IMG/VR virus record: IMGVR_UViG_3300017706_001672
Span: 1-22,907 of that record
Source of the DNA: a virus
DNA length: 22,907 nt
Strand: one strand, 5' to 3'
Both the position numbers and the translations under genes were made by a program. Shown piece after piece: positions 1 to 7,767 of this stretch (positions are counted from its first letter, which is position 1; each line of letters begins with the position of its first letter). A model generated the notes under the pieces. It did no database searches. It was given only the letters and a program-made list of their open reading frames with translations, and had not been told where the DNA came from.

Positions 1-353
1 AAGCAGCTAAATGGAAAGAACTTCCAGAAAATTTACCTAGAGACTTTAAAGGGTATCTTGAAGACTTAAAACTTTCTAAATACTGTTTAAGCCCAGAAGG
101 TAATGGAATAGATTGTCATAGAATGTGGGAATGTCTCTATCTCAAAATAATACCAATTTGTCATAGGAATATACTTACAGAACATTTCGCTAAATTATTT
201 CCAATTATATTAGTCGATGATTGGTTAATTACAGATGAACCAGGAATGAATGTAAATTATTTAGAGGAAAACTATATAAAACTATCAGACTGGAGCAATT
301 ACCATCTGTTAGATCAAGAACAATATCTCAAACATATAAATTTTTATGATTAA
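1..353 (+). CDS. Exostosin-like glycosyltransferase, C-terminal fragment (5' end outside window)
   Basis: The reading frame is open from the left edge (first full codon at base 3) to TAA at 351-353, so this is the last 116 residues of a longer protein. The ATG at 123 is probably internal, because similarity to known proteins starts before it. The stretch reading SPEGNGIDCHRMWECLYL followed by IIPI resembles the nucleotide-sugar-binding part of exostosin-like (GT47-type) glycosyltransferases, where a 'P-x-GNG-x-D-x-HR-x-WE' pattern precedes a short hydrophobic strand. The protein would transfer a sugar from a nucleotide donor. Its stop overlaps the next start by 8 bases, so it belongs to the long co-translated block. 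Donor and acceptor cannot be read from this fragment. Confidence 0.75.
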   Translation, partial: AAKWKELPENLPRDFKGYLEDLKLSKYCLSPEGNGIDCHRMWECLYLKIIPICHRNILTEHFAKLFPIILVDDWLITDEPGMNVNYLEENYIKLSDWSNYHLLDQEQYLKHINFYD

Positions 354-1818
354 CCATAAACATAAATTTATATACCTACATACTCCTAAAACTGGAGGAA
401 TGTCTATAGGTAGTGCGCTATATGAAGCTTTAGGTATAAAAGATATCTATCAATCTTTTCATATACATTATGATGATTTAAATGAAGAAATACTTAGAGA
501 TTATTTTGTGTTTACGTTTGTAAGAAACCCTTGGGATAGGATAGTATCTGACTATAGATATAAAGAAGAAATTAATGCAAACTTTTCTTTTGAATCATTT
601 AGTAATAATCCTCAATTCTGCTATGAACAACAATACAAGACTTCAGTAAAACCAACAGATATAAATTTCTTTGATAATCATAAAGATACTTCTAATTACT
701 TTTCAGAATTTATTCATACTATTTCTCAATTAGATTTTCTTAAAGGAAAATTTAACCACAATATTGATACTTTACCATTTATTAATTTTACAGGTAGATA
801 TGAAAATATAGAACAAGATTTTAAGTATATATGTGATAAGATAGGAATAACAGCTAAGCTTCCCCACAAAAATTTTACTAACTGGAAAAATAAACATTAC
901 TCCTGGTATTTTAAGAATATGAACTTTAATTCTGATATAATTAAAGACAGTGAAAAGTTTAACTATACGTTCGAAAGAAAAGATATAAGTAGTAAAGTTG
1001 ACTACTGGTTTGAAGACTTTAGAAAATATAAACCATTTGATATAGTAGAGTATGACGATGTAGTAGACACTTATTTAAACGTATCTAATAAACTTAAACC
1101 CGACTATGATAAATCGGGTTGGAATGAACGTCCAATTAACTCAGATACGGAAGATATAGATGAAAATAAAAACTGGGATGGCTTTGACCCGGTTTATTAT
1201 AATATTGATCCTACAAAAGAAGGAATAGTAATGGCAAAAGCTGATACTATTTCTATGAATATGTTAGGATACGGAGAATCATGGACTCATTTTATATATT
1301 TAACATTACCTTCTCAGCTAATTACAAAATATATGACTCAAGTACATGATAATAAAGATATTTCTATAGCTAAAAAATTTATTAGGGAAGTAGAGGAGAC
1401 ATACGGTAGTGATGGTTGGAAATATAACAATTGGAAGAAAGTAGAAGCTAAATTTGATAAAAATTACCCTGAGTTTTCTAGCTATACAGATGCTTATGAA
1501 ACCCACAAGTGTCTTAAATGGAAACAAGACTTTGATATTGCGCAATACATATCTATTTATACAAAAGGGTTACTATTCCCTATCTGTTATAACGATAAAG
1601 ACTTTATGTTACGGAGAGGTACTCATAGAGCTTTTCTACTATCAATGACAGGTAGTGATGTACCGATTATATTACAATACGACAAGAGAAAAGGAATAAA
1701 ACAAACCTTTGAAGTTAACACTCCTGAATTTTTCGGAGGTAAGTGTTTGAAAATGATTGTTGACTTAGAAAAACAATCTCAAGAGTACTACATAGAAGGT
1801 AAAAAAATAGTTATATGA
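346..1818 (+). CDS. Sulfotransferase (family 2-like) fused to a GTHR-motif domain
   Basis: This is a two-part protein of 490 residues. Residues 1 to about 220 look like a PAPS-dependent sulfotransferase of the Sulfotransfer_2 type: TPKTGGMS (13-20) matches the 5'-phosphosulfate loop, RNPWDRIVSDY (60-70) matches the 3'-phosphate-binding motif, and TGRYENIEQDF (149-159) is the usual late family motif. It should move sulfate from PAPS to a sugar or other hydroxyl group in the cytoplasm. Residues about 228-490 form a separate domain with RGTHRAFLLSMTG at 424-436. That part is related over its whole length to the protein encoded just downstream at 2473-3312. The GxHR pattern recalls the ParB/sulfiredoxin fold, but this is only a resemblance. 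The ATG start overlaps the previous stop by 8 bases. Confidence 0.8.
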   Translation: MINHKHKFIYLHTPKTGGMSIGSALYEALGIKDIYQSFHIHYDDLNEEILRDYFVFTFVRNPWDRIVSDYRYKEEINANFSFESFSNNPQFCYEQQYKTSVKPTDINFFDNHKDTSNYFSEFIHTISQLDFLKGKFNHNIDTLPFINFTGRYENIEQDFKYICDKIGITAKLPHKNFTNWKNKHYSWYFKNMNFNSDIIKDSEKFNYTFERKDISSKVDYWFEDFRKYKPFDIVEYDDVVDTYLNVSNKLKPDYDKSGWNERPINSDTEDIDENKNWDGFDPVYYNIDPTKEGIVMAKADTISMNMLGYGESWTHFIYLTLPSQLITKYMTQVHDNKDISIAKKFIREVEETYGSDGWKYNNWKKVEAKFDKNYPEFSSYTDAYETHKCLKWKQDFDIAQYISIYTKGLLFPICYNDKDFMLRRGTHRAFLLSMTGSDVPIILQYDKRKGIKQTFEVNTPEFFGGKCLKMIVDLEKQSQEYYIEGKKIVI

Positions 1819-2486
1819 AAACATTAGCAGTTATTATACACGCCAGAATGAAAAGTACTAGATGCCCTGAAAAGCATTTAAGACCTATCAACGAACATGG
1901 TGATACTCTACTCACGATTGCTTTAAATAATGTAAGCAAACTATCTAATGTAGAAGAAAAGTTTTTAGCAGCACATGAGCAAGAGATTATTGATCACTAC
2001 ATACCAGGAGTACAGATACTTCACAGAGAATACGCTTCCGTAGCACCCGGCAATGCTCATCACTCTGTTATGTACAAACACCTAGAAAATGTGGAATCTG
2101 ATTATATATGTAACTATAATCCCTGTCAACCTTTTTTAAACATAGACAAATTACAAACAACTATCGATTGGTTCAAAACTAGTTCTCATGATAGTGCGAT
2201 TACAGTAGCAAGAGAACGTAACTTCTTTTGGAGCGATGGATTGAAACCAGTAAATTTTAAAGAAAACGACAGACTGTCTACTACTTCAGGTCCAAGTTTA
2301 TTTAAAGCTACTCATTCGTTAGTTTTCTATAAGAAAGAATACATGCTTAACAACTGGGAATTATTTTCTAATACTCACAATGATCCTTACCCTTATCAAG
2401 TAGATTGGCCTGAAGAAGAATTAGTAGATGTAGATACAGAATTAGATTTTAAATTAGTCAAAGCATTGAGTAGTGGAATACATTAG
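1815..2486 (+). CDS. CMP-sugar synthetase-like cytidylyltransferase
   Basis: This 223-residue protein resembles the acylneuraminate/KDO cytidylyltransferase family (NeuA, KdsB, SpsF). The N-terminus VIIHARMKSTRCPEKHL (6-22) follows the family pattern I-x-AR-x-x-S-x-R-x-P-x-K-x-L, which binds the CTP phosphates. Later YNPCQPFLN fits the strand that usually carries a Q/DxP motif. The expected reaction is activation of an acidic sugar as its CMP derivative. The NeuB-like gene at 11285 would be the natural supplier of such a sugar, although the two genes are 9 kb apart. The start overlaps the preceding stop as ATGA. The C-terminal half is less typical, so another nucleotidyltransferase or a glycosyltransferase-like role is possible. 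Confidence 0.7.
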   Translation: MKTLAVIIHARMKSTRCPEKHLRPINEHGDTLLTIALNNVSKLSNVEEKFLAAHEQEIIDHYIPGVQILHREYASVAPGNAHHSVMYKHLENVESDYICNYNPCQPFLNIDKLQTTIDWFKTSSHDSAITVARERNFFWSDGLKPVNFKENDRLSTTSGPSLFKATHSLVFYKKEYMLNNWELFSNTHNDPYPYQVDWPEEELVDVDTELDFKLVKALSSGIH

Positions 2487-3312
2487 TAACTATACAAAAT
2501 TTTACACAGATGTTTTTGATGAACTTAAAGTTTTTGATATACTAACATATAGAGATATAGAAAAATTATTTCTAAAAGTAAATAAAATTTTAATTGAAAG
2601 TGGAGAATGGAAGTTAAATGATAGTATAAACAAAGAGTCGTTTAAGAAAACTTTAGTAAAGACTCCTTCTGGTAATGAGAAATATGTTTATGAAAAGGGT
2701 AGTTTAACTAAGAAATATTTAAACTCATATTTAAACATTAAACCTTGTATAACAGGTAAAAGTATACCTAAAGAATCTTATTTAAATTCTAAATTTATAC
2801 TTTTAAGTGTACCAAAAGAAATTATTAATAACTACCAATCATGCAGCATAAGCTCAGACACTTTAGATATAGTAAGAGAATTTGTTAGAGATGTAGAAGA
2901 TACGTGCGGATGGGAAGGAAACTGGAAAGAAGTAGAAAAAATATATGACATAAGATGCGGATCACAAAAATGGAGATCTGATTTTAGTTTTGAATGGTAT
3001 ACTAGTATGAAGAAAGACGGTATAATTTACCCGGCTTTTTTCTTAGATGAAGCTTTTCTTACTAGAGGTACTCATAGAAGTTACTTAGGAGCACTAGCAG
3101 GATATGATTATTTATTTTTCATAAAATATAAATCAGATATTTTTGAAATTATCAGTGGTCGTCAAAGCCATAATAAAAATAGACTACTTGGTAAATTAGA
3201 TCCGGGGTATTGGAGTAATGATAAATTGAGCTTGAATATTAATGTTAAAAATAAATCTATTGTATACAGATTATATAACCAAAAAAAAATAATAGGTAAG
3301 TTAAAATTATGA
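2473..3312 (+). CDS. GTHR-motif protein, stand-alone paralogue of the sulfotransferase C-terminal domain
   Basis: The function is unknown. The protein has 279 residues and starts at GTG 2473. A TGA at 2467-2469 in this frame excludes an earlier start, and no ATG follows for a long way. It matches the last 260 residues of the gene at 346-1818 in order: KVFDILTYRDIEKLFLKVNK (19-38) against KPFDIVEYDDVVDTYLNVSN; EFVRDVEDTCGWEGNWKEVE (136-155) against KFIREVEETYGSDGW; and LTRGTHRSYLGALAGYDY (196-213) against LRRGTHRAFLLSMTGSDV. The G-x-H-R step followed by a small-residue-rich helix resembles ParB/sulfiredoxin-like folds, some of which bind nucleotides. That is a hint only. No membrane segment or signal peptide is visible. 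It sits between a CMP-sugar-synthetase-like gene and a HAD phosphatase, suggesting a role in the same pathway. Confidence 0.75.
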   Translation: MEYISNYTKFYTDVFDELKVFDILTYRDIEKLFLKVNKILIESGEWKLNDSINKESFKKTLVKTPSGNEKYVYEKGSLTKKYLNSYLNIKPCITGKSIPKESYLNSKFILLSVPKEIINNYQSCSISSDTLDIVREFVRDVEDTCGWEGNWKEVEKIYDIRCGSQKWRSDFSFEWYTSMKKDGIIYPAFFLDEAFLTRGTHRSYLGALAGYDYLFFIKYKSDIFEIISGRQSHNKNRLLGKLDPGYWSNDKLSLNINVKNKSIVYRLYNQKKIIGKLKL

Positions 3313-3617
3313 AAACTAAAAAATACGTTATCGATATAGATGATACTATATGTAAAGAAGAAGGACCGGTAATAAGTAGAGTACCTTACCCTGATAGAAT
3401 AAAAAAAATAAATGAGTTATATGACGAAGGTCACACTATTATTTTTTATACTGCTAGAGGGAATAAAAGCGGCAGAGGAGAAGCTTATTATAGGCCGATT
3501 ACAGAATCTCAATTAGAGATGTGGGGATGTAAATACCACCACCTATATTTTAAACCTTTCGATGCTGATATATTTATAGACGATAGAGGTATTCACCCTA
3601 AAGATTTTTTTAAATAA
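3309..3617 (+). CDS. Small HAD-family phosphatase (capless)
   Basis: This 102-residue protein shows all four HAD motifs: DIDDT (9-13, nucleophile D9 and acid D11), FYTARG (motif II threonine), a lysine in YFKPFD (motif III), and IDDRG (motif IV acidic pair). It is about the minimal length for the fold and has no cap domain. It resembles the small 'capsule biosynthesis phosphatases' found in polysaccharide loci and in marine phages. It would hydrolyse a phosphate from a sugar phosphate or similar small molecule in the cytoplasm. The stop overlaps the next ATG by one base. The next gene is a nucleotidyltransferase. The same HAD-nucleotidyltransferase-glycosyltransferase order recurs at 13666-15878, where the first two are fused. 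The substrate is unknown. Confidence 0.85.
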   Translation: MKTKKYVIDIDDTICKEEGPVISRVPYPDRIKKINELYDEGHTIIFYTARGNKSGRGEAYYRPITESQLEMWGCKYHHLYFKPFDADIFIDDRGIHPKDFFK

Positions 3618-4342
3618 TGAAACAGTTTTTTAATATAGTATTACCTATGGCAGGTAGAGGGTCTAGATTTAGACAACAAGGGTATAAAGATTCTAAACCA
3701 TTTATTAATGTAGAAGGTAAACCTATGATTCAAAGAGTTGTGGAAAATCTCAATATAGAGTTCGATAAAAACTTTAAATTTATTATCTTATGTCAGAAAG
3801 CTGATTATGAGCAATATGATTTTACCCTGTTCAATAAAATGATTGGTCATGATAATATAGAGATAGTTAAACTAGATGGAATTACAGAAGGAGCAGCATG
3901 CACACTACTAACAGCTAAAGAGTTTATAGATAATAAAGTTCCTCTCCTAAGTTTTAACTCTGATCAAATGATTGACTACGATCCTAACGAAACATACAGT
4001 AGATTAAGTCTGCATGATGGAGGAATGCCGTGCTTTAAAGGAGATGGTCCTAAATGGTCGTACGCAAAGACTGATGAAGATGGGTATGTGACAGAAGTAG
4101 CAGAAAAGAAACAAATATCAAACGATGCAACTGCAGGGTATTACTATTGGAGTAGAGGATCTGACTTTGTTAAGTACGCAGAACAAATGATAGAAGCAGA
4201 TGACAGATTAAATAATGAATTTTATGTAGCACCAGTATATAATTATGCTGTTAAAGATGGAAAACGTATCGTAATAACACAAGTTGATAAAGTATACCAA
4301 ATGGGTACACCAGAAGACTTACAAGAGTACTTAAATGGATAA
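3617..4342 (+). CDS. Sugar-phosphate nucleotidyltransferase-like protein
   Basis: This 241-residue protein has the N-terminal signature of the NTP_transferase family: LPMAGRGSRF (9-18), with KPFINVEGKPMIQRVVENL shortly after. These are the nucleotide-binding glycine-rich loop and the conserved lysine region seen in glucose-1-phosphate thymidylyl-, cytidylyl- and uridylyltransferases. SFNSDQMIDYD supplies the usual metal-binding aspartate after the second hydrophobic strand. The expected reaction joins an NTP with a phosphorylated sugar or alditol to give an activated donor. It is clearly paralogous to the C-terminal half of the protein at 13666-15042, sharing MAG-x-GSRF, GKPMIQ-x-V-x-ENL and TEGAACT. 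The base and sugar specificity cannot be read from sequence alone. Confidence 0.85.
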   Translation: MKQFFNIVLPMAGRGSRFRQQGYKDSKPFINVEGKPMIQRVVENLNIEFDKNFKFIILCQKADYEQYDFTLFNKMIGHDNIEIVKLDGITEGAACTLLTAKEFIDNKVPLLSFNSDQMIDYDPNETYSRLSLHDGGMPCFKGDGPKWSYAKTDEDGYVTEVAEKKQISNDATAGYYYWSRGSDFVKYAEQMIEADDRLNNEFYVAPVYNYAVKDGKRIVITQVDKVYQMGTPEDLQEYLNG

Positions 4343-4982
4343 AAAAAAACGTATTGCCATTTGTTTTTTTGGTCAAATTAGAACACTAAAGATAATAGAA
4401 GAAACATACAGTAAACTTAATATTGAAAACTGTGATGTTGATTTATTTATTAGCTCTTGGGATGACTTTCATGATAAAACCAGTTTTGTAAACTTTACAG
4501 ATACTGAGTTTCTTAAACCTCATGAACGTCAATATGTTAATAATACAGAAAAAGCAGCGTATACTATCTACAGAGTCAACAATATAAAAACTTCTTACGA
4601 AATATGGAATGATTTTACATATGACTATATTATGTGGACTAGAAGTGAAATACTATTCGATAAAAAAACCTTAGAAGAATACTTTAGCAGTAAAATAAAA
4701 AAACAAACAAACGAAATAGAACTACTAAGTAATATAGTAAGAGATAAAGACGATAGTGTTTACTTACATGCTGACTACTCTTTCTTTGGACCTTCTCATA
4801 TTTTTGATATATATGCTACAGGATGGAAAAGTATTTTTAAAGCACAAAAGTTACCCCTGACTCATGGAGGTCACAACTATCATGCAGAAGTAATTACTCA
4901 GAATAACATTAAAGTTAATCAGATTAAACTTCACCATTTATTCCAATATGGTAAATTAGAAAAAAGACAATTAAATGAATAA
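4335..4982 (+). CDS. Glycosyltransferase-like protein, paralogue 1 of 3
   Basis: The protein has 215 residues. It opens with IAICFFGQIRTLK (7-19), then DVDLFISSWDD (34-44), YDYIMWTRSEILF (96-108) and YSFFGPSHIFD (148-158). The same order of elements occurs in the proteins at 15039-15878 and 16958-17608. A Rossmann-like first strand, a 'D-x-F-x-x-x-W' second strand and a 'TRSE/D' acidic step in place of DxD recall small GT-A-like families seen in polysaccharide loci and marine phage genomes. I infer a sugar or polyol transferase acting in the cytoplasm, with unknown donor and acceptor. It overlaps the nucleotidyltransferase gene by 8 bases, which may supply its donor. Confidence is good for the gene and moderate for the role. 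Confidence 0.6.
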   Translation: MDKKKRIAICFFGQIRTLKIIEETYSKLNIENCDVDLFISSWDDFHDKTSFVNFTDTEFLKPHERQYVNNTEKAAYTIYRVNNIKTSYEIWNDFTYDYIMWTRSEILFDKKTLEEYFSSKIKKQTNEIELLSNIVRDKDDSVYLHADYSFFGPSHIFDIYATGWKSIFKAQKLPLTHGGHNYHAEVITQNNIKVNQIKLHHLFQYGKLEKRQLNE

Positions 4983-5898
4983 ACCTATAACATACGCTTA
5001 TTTAGAGACTACAAACTATTGTAACTTACAGTGTTCTTTTTGTAACAGAGATGAAGTAATTGGAGCTTTACAACATATGCCGTTATCTAAGTATAAAAAA
5101 ATGTTAGAGAACCTTAAACACCACCCAATAAAAGAAGCTAAGTTAATGGGTATGGGTGAACCAATGTTACATCCTCAATTCGATGAAATATGTAAAACTT
5201 TCAAAGAGGTATTTCCTGACGCTTTCTTAATTGTTGCAACCAATTGCCAGTACCCTATCAGACCAGAATCTAAAATGGGTAAAAAGTTTGAAGAGTGTAT
5301 GAAATATATTGACTTAATGTACTTTAGTATAGACGGATACAAAGATTCATACGAAAGAGATAGGTCACCTGCTAAATGGGATAAGTTAATGAGGTTTCTA
5401 GATGATTTCAAAGATATGGATAGACATGGCTGCAGGGTTACATGTAATTATGTAGTGAACACTAATAATATACAAGATATCCAAACTATAAAAGACGAAA
5501 TTGTGGATGTATACGGGTTAGAGGAGTTAAGACTTAATATTGCTCAAGATTGGAGTGAAGATAAGAGTATGCCAGGTGGATATACATTAGACCAAATAGA
5601 TTATTTAAATAAAAACTGGAAAAACGAAATAAAAGGTAAAAGTGAATGGGACTTTCCTGATTGTTTCTGGGTTAAAGAAGGTATCTACACTACTGTAGAA
5701 GGGCATGTTAAAATGTGCTGTTTAAATACTGGAGCAGACCCATTTGGTAATTTATTTGAAAATACAATCGAAGAAATTAGAGATACTAAAGATTATAAAG
5801 CTGTACAAGGAGGATGTGCGACTAATAACCCTACTAGTCACTGTTTAAATTGCTCTTATAAGGAATTAGCACCATTACTTAGTCAGATAAGAAAATGA
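4975..5898 (+). CDS. Radical SAM protein with SPASM-like C-terminal cysteines
   Basis: This 307-residue protein has the radical SAM cluster motif C16-x3-C20-x2-C23 in TTNYCNLQCSFCNR, followed by KLMGMGEPMLHP, which fits the GGE-type SAM-binding strand. The C-terminus holds further cysteines (CFW, MCC, GGC and the CLNC pair near the end) with the sequence FGNLFENTIEEI between them. That is typical of a SPASM/twitch domain binding auxiliary 4Fe-4S clusters. Such enzymes use a 5'-deoxyadenosyl radical to modify peptides or sugars, for example epimerisation, dehydrogenation or cross-linking. Its place between glycosyltransferase-like and SGNH genes makes a sugar or a glycan-linked group a plausible substrate, but a virion peptide is equally possible. 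It overlaps both neighbours (8 and 4 bases). Confidence 0.88.
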   Translation: MNKPITYAYLETTNYCNLQCSFCNRDEVIGALQHMPLSKYKKMLENLKHHPIKEAKLMGMGEPMLHPQFDEICKTFKEVFPDAFLIVATNCQYPIRPESKMGKKFEECMKYIDLMYFSIDGYKDSYERDRSPAKWDKLMRFLDDFKDMDRHGCRVTCNYVVNTNNIQDIQTIKDEIVDVYGLEELRLNIAQDWSEDKSMPGGYTLDQIDYLNKNWKNEIKGKSEWDFPDCFWVKEGIYTTVEGHVKMCCLNTGADPFGNLFENTIEEIRDTKDYKAVQGGCATNNPTSHCLNCSYKELAPLLSQIRK

Positions 5899-6782
5899 TA
5901 GACTTAAAGGTTGATAAAAATAAAAGTTATACGATAGTAGGAGCAGGTTGTTCTCATACTCAAGGTAGTGCTTTCACTGTATTCAAAGAAAACAAATTAG
6001 AATGGGCTACTAAAGCTATAAAAGATAAATATAGTACTTTATGTACACCAGATTTTGTTACTAACAACCTTACATGGATGGCTAAACTATCTAAACATAT
6101 TCCTATACATAATATTATCAATTTAGGTCTAGGAGGTTATGGAACAACAACATCTGTAAGACATATAAAAGAATATTTAAAGAGCAAGACTGATATTAGT
6201 GACCATATTTTTATAATTCAGTTACAAAATGTATTTCGAAACGAAATTATTAACAAAATTTTTAATCCTTTTACTACTATAGACTCAATAAATCATTTTT
6301 TGAATAGAAAAGAAATAGATGCTAAATTTCGACAATCTTATTTAGATTTACTATTTAATGAGAGGGTTGAAGAAGCTGTATACTTAAAAGAATTATTATT
6401 TCTTCAAAATATTATCACTAAACTAGGAGGTCAAGTTAGAATTTTCTTTCAACCCTGGTATACTTTTCGTATCTTTAATAAAAAAGAAAGAGATGAAATA
6501 GATGGAACGTTTTACTCTGTAGATAGAAAATCTTTCTATGTTAATGAACATAAAATAAAAAATACTATAGAAAATTTAAACATAATTTCTTTACATAATA
6601 ATAATAAAGAGTACGATATAGGAGAACTTTTAGGAAGAAATATCAGACCCACTCTGCATAATGAAAATCTAGTCCCTGATGATCACCACTTATCAGAACT
6701 AGGGAATAGTTTAGTAGCTAAAAGTATATTCTATAATATAAATAATAAATTTGAAGCATATGATGAAGAAACACCTGTATAA
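5895..6782 (+). CDS. SGNH-hydrolase-like protein, paralogue 1 of 3
   Basis: This 295-residue protein has features of the SGNH/GDSL fold. VGAGCSHTQG (15-24) carries the likely nucleophile S20 in block I. NLGLGGYGTT (76-85) matches the glycine-bearing block II. DDHHLSELGN (262-271) matches the C-terminal Asp-x-x-His block with a helix-capping pattern. Block III is not a clean GxND, so the oxyanion Asn is uncertain. Family members are O-acetyl esterases, acyltransferases or lipases, and in polysaccharide loci they often add or remove O-acetyl groups. No signal peptide is visible, so it should act in the cytoplasm. Related proteins lie at 10465-11301 and 12890-13669. The start overlaps the radical SAM gene by 4 bases. 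Confidence 0.7.
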   Translation: MIDLKVDKNKSYTIVGAGCSHTQGSAFTVFKENKLEWATKAIKDKYSTLCTPDFVTNNLTWMAKLSKHIPIHNIINLGLGGYGTTTSVRHIKEYLKSKTDISDHIFIIQLQNVFRNEIINKIFNPFTTIDSINHFLNRKEIDAKFRQSYLDLLFNERVEEAVYLKELLFLQNIITKLGGQVRIFFQPWYTFRIFNKKERDEIDGTFYSVDRKSFYVNEHKIKNTIENLNIISLHNNNKEYDIGELLGRNIRPTLHNENLVPDDHHLSELGNSLVAKSIFYNINNKFEAYDEETPV

Positions 6783-7767
6783 CGTATTCAGAAAATCTAA
6801 TCAAGAGGATAAAACTAAATTTAAACACGTTCTTACTCAAAACGAACGTAATTATCCAATAGATAGTAAGTTAATGAACAAATTTTTTAGTTCTCTTACT
6901 CAAAAAGATTTATGTTTCTATCCAAATACTGAAAATTTAAAAAAGAAAATATGTAATTACTATAATATAGAAACCGACAACCTTCTACTCACACCAGGTT
7001 CTTCTTTTTCTCTTAAAACTATTTTTGAATCATTCAACGTAAAAGGAAATAACATAATCACCTCAGATTATTTCTTTCCTATGTACCAAGTTTATAGCGA
7101 TTTGTATGAAGTGGAACTACGAAAAGCTAAATATACTAATATGAAGTTAGATATTGATAGTATCATCGACTTAATAGACAGTAACACACAATTTATAGTA
7201 TTAGCTAATCCTAATTCTCCGTTAGGAGATTTATATAGTAAAAAAGACATCATAAAACTTTTAGAAACAGGAATTTTTGTTATTATTGACGAAGCATACC
7301 TTGAATTTACCGGGGAGGAAACAAGTATAACTTTAATTGAAGAGTACACTAACTTAATAGTAACAAAAACCTTTTCTAAAGCTTATGGAGCAGCAGGATG
7401 TAGAGTAGGGTTCTTGGCCAGCCATATTGATAATATGAAATATTTATCTAAATTTAGATTAATGTATGAAATAAATACAATAGGAGCTAAGTATATAGAA
7501 TTTATATTCGATAATATAGACTATTATAACAAGTATATCAAAGATACTTTTGACTTTAAAGAAAAAGCTATAGTAAAACTAAAAGATAAAGGATACACTA
7601 TTGTTAATACCGATTGCAGCTGGTTCTATTTAAAAAGGTATGATAAGATAGACAACTTAAAAAAGTTTAATGACGAAGGAATGAGTTTTAGAACTCTTAT
7701 ACTTCCTGATGGCATTGAATATATAAAATTTAACTACGATTTAAATTTAAATGATAAAATTTACTAA
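6760..7767 (+). CDS. HisC/CobD-like PLP-dependent aminotransferase
   Basis: This is a fold-type I aminotransferase resembling histidinol-phosphate aminotransferase. Motifs in order are LLTPGSSFSL (cofactor phosphate cup), NPNSPLG (canonical NPNNPTG), IIDEAYLEF (Asp contacting the PLP pyridine nitrogen), TKTFSKAYGAAGCRVGF (Schiff-base lysine in FSKAYG, arginine in CRVG). An upstream TTG at 6751 is in frame. I prefer ATG 6760 (or 6763), which leaves about 335 residues and overlaps the SGNH gene by about 20 bases. HisC enzymes are usually 350-360 residues. The C-terminus reads YIKFNYDLN where HisC normally has an arginine that binds the substrate carboxylate, so the substrate probably differs. 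It would exchange an amino group on a phosphorylated or sugar-linked ketone, aldehyde or amino acid. Confidence 0.85.
   Translation: MMKKHLYNVFRKSNQEDKTKFKHVLTQNERNYPIDSKLMNKFFSSLTQKDLCFYPNTENLKKKICNYYNIETDNLLLTPGSSFSLKTIFESFNVKGNNIITSDYFFPMYQVYSDLYEVELRKAKYTNMKLDIDSIIDLIDSNTQFIVLANPNSPLGDLYSKKDIIKLLETGIFVIIDEAYLEFTGEETSITLIEEYTNLIVTKTFSKAYGAAGCRVGFLASHIDNMKYLSKFRLMYEINTIGAKYIEFIFDNIDYYNKYIKDTFDFKEKAIVKLKDKGYTIVNTDCSWFYLKRYDKIDNLKKFNDEGMSFRTLILPDGIEYIKFNYDLNLNDKIY

Noticed and set aside
1318-1545. Antisense open frame of 75 codons inside the sulfotransferase fusion gene
   Set aside because: It lies opposite a well-supported coding sequence, has no ribosome-binding site or known motif, and long antisense frames are expected by chance here.
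1454-1648. Same-strand 64-codon frame inside the sulfotransferase fusion gene
   Set aside because: It is fully nested in another frame of a gene whose homology continues across it. It has no start signal.
6751-6759. TTG start for the aminotransferase
   Set aside because: Two ATG codons follow within 12 bases and no Shine-Dalgarno favours the TTG. The difference is only three residues.
6760-7767. A histidine-biosynthesis gene
   Set aside because: The PLP motifs fit HisC, but no other his gene is present and the carboxylate-binding arginine region is altered.
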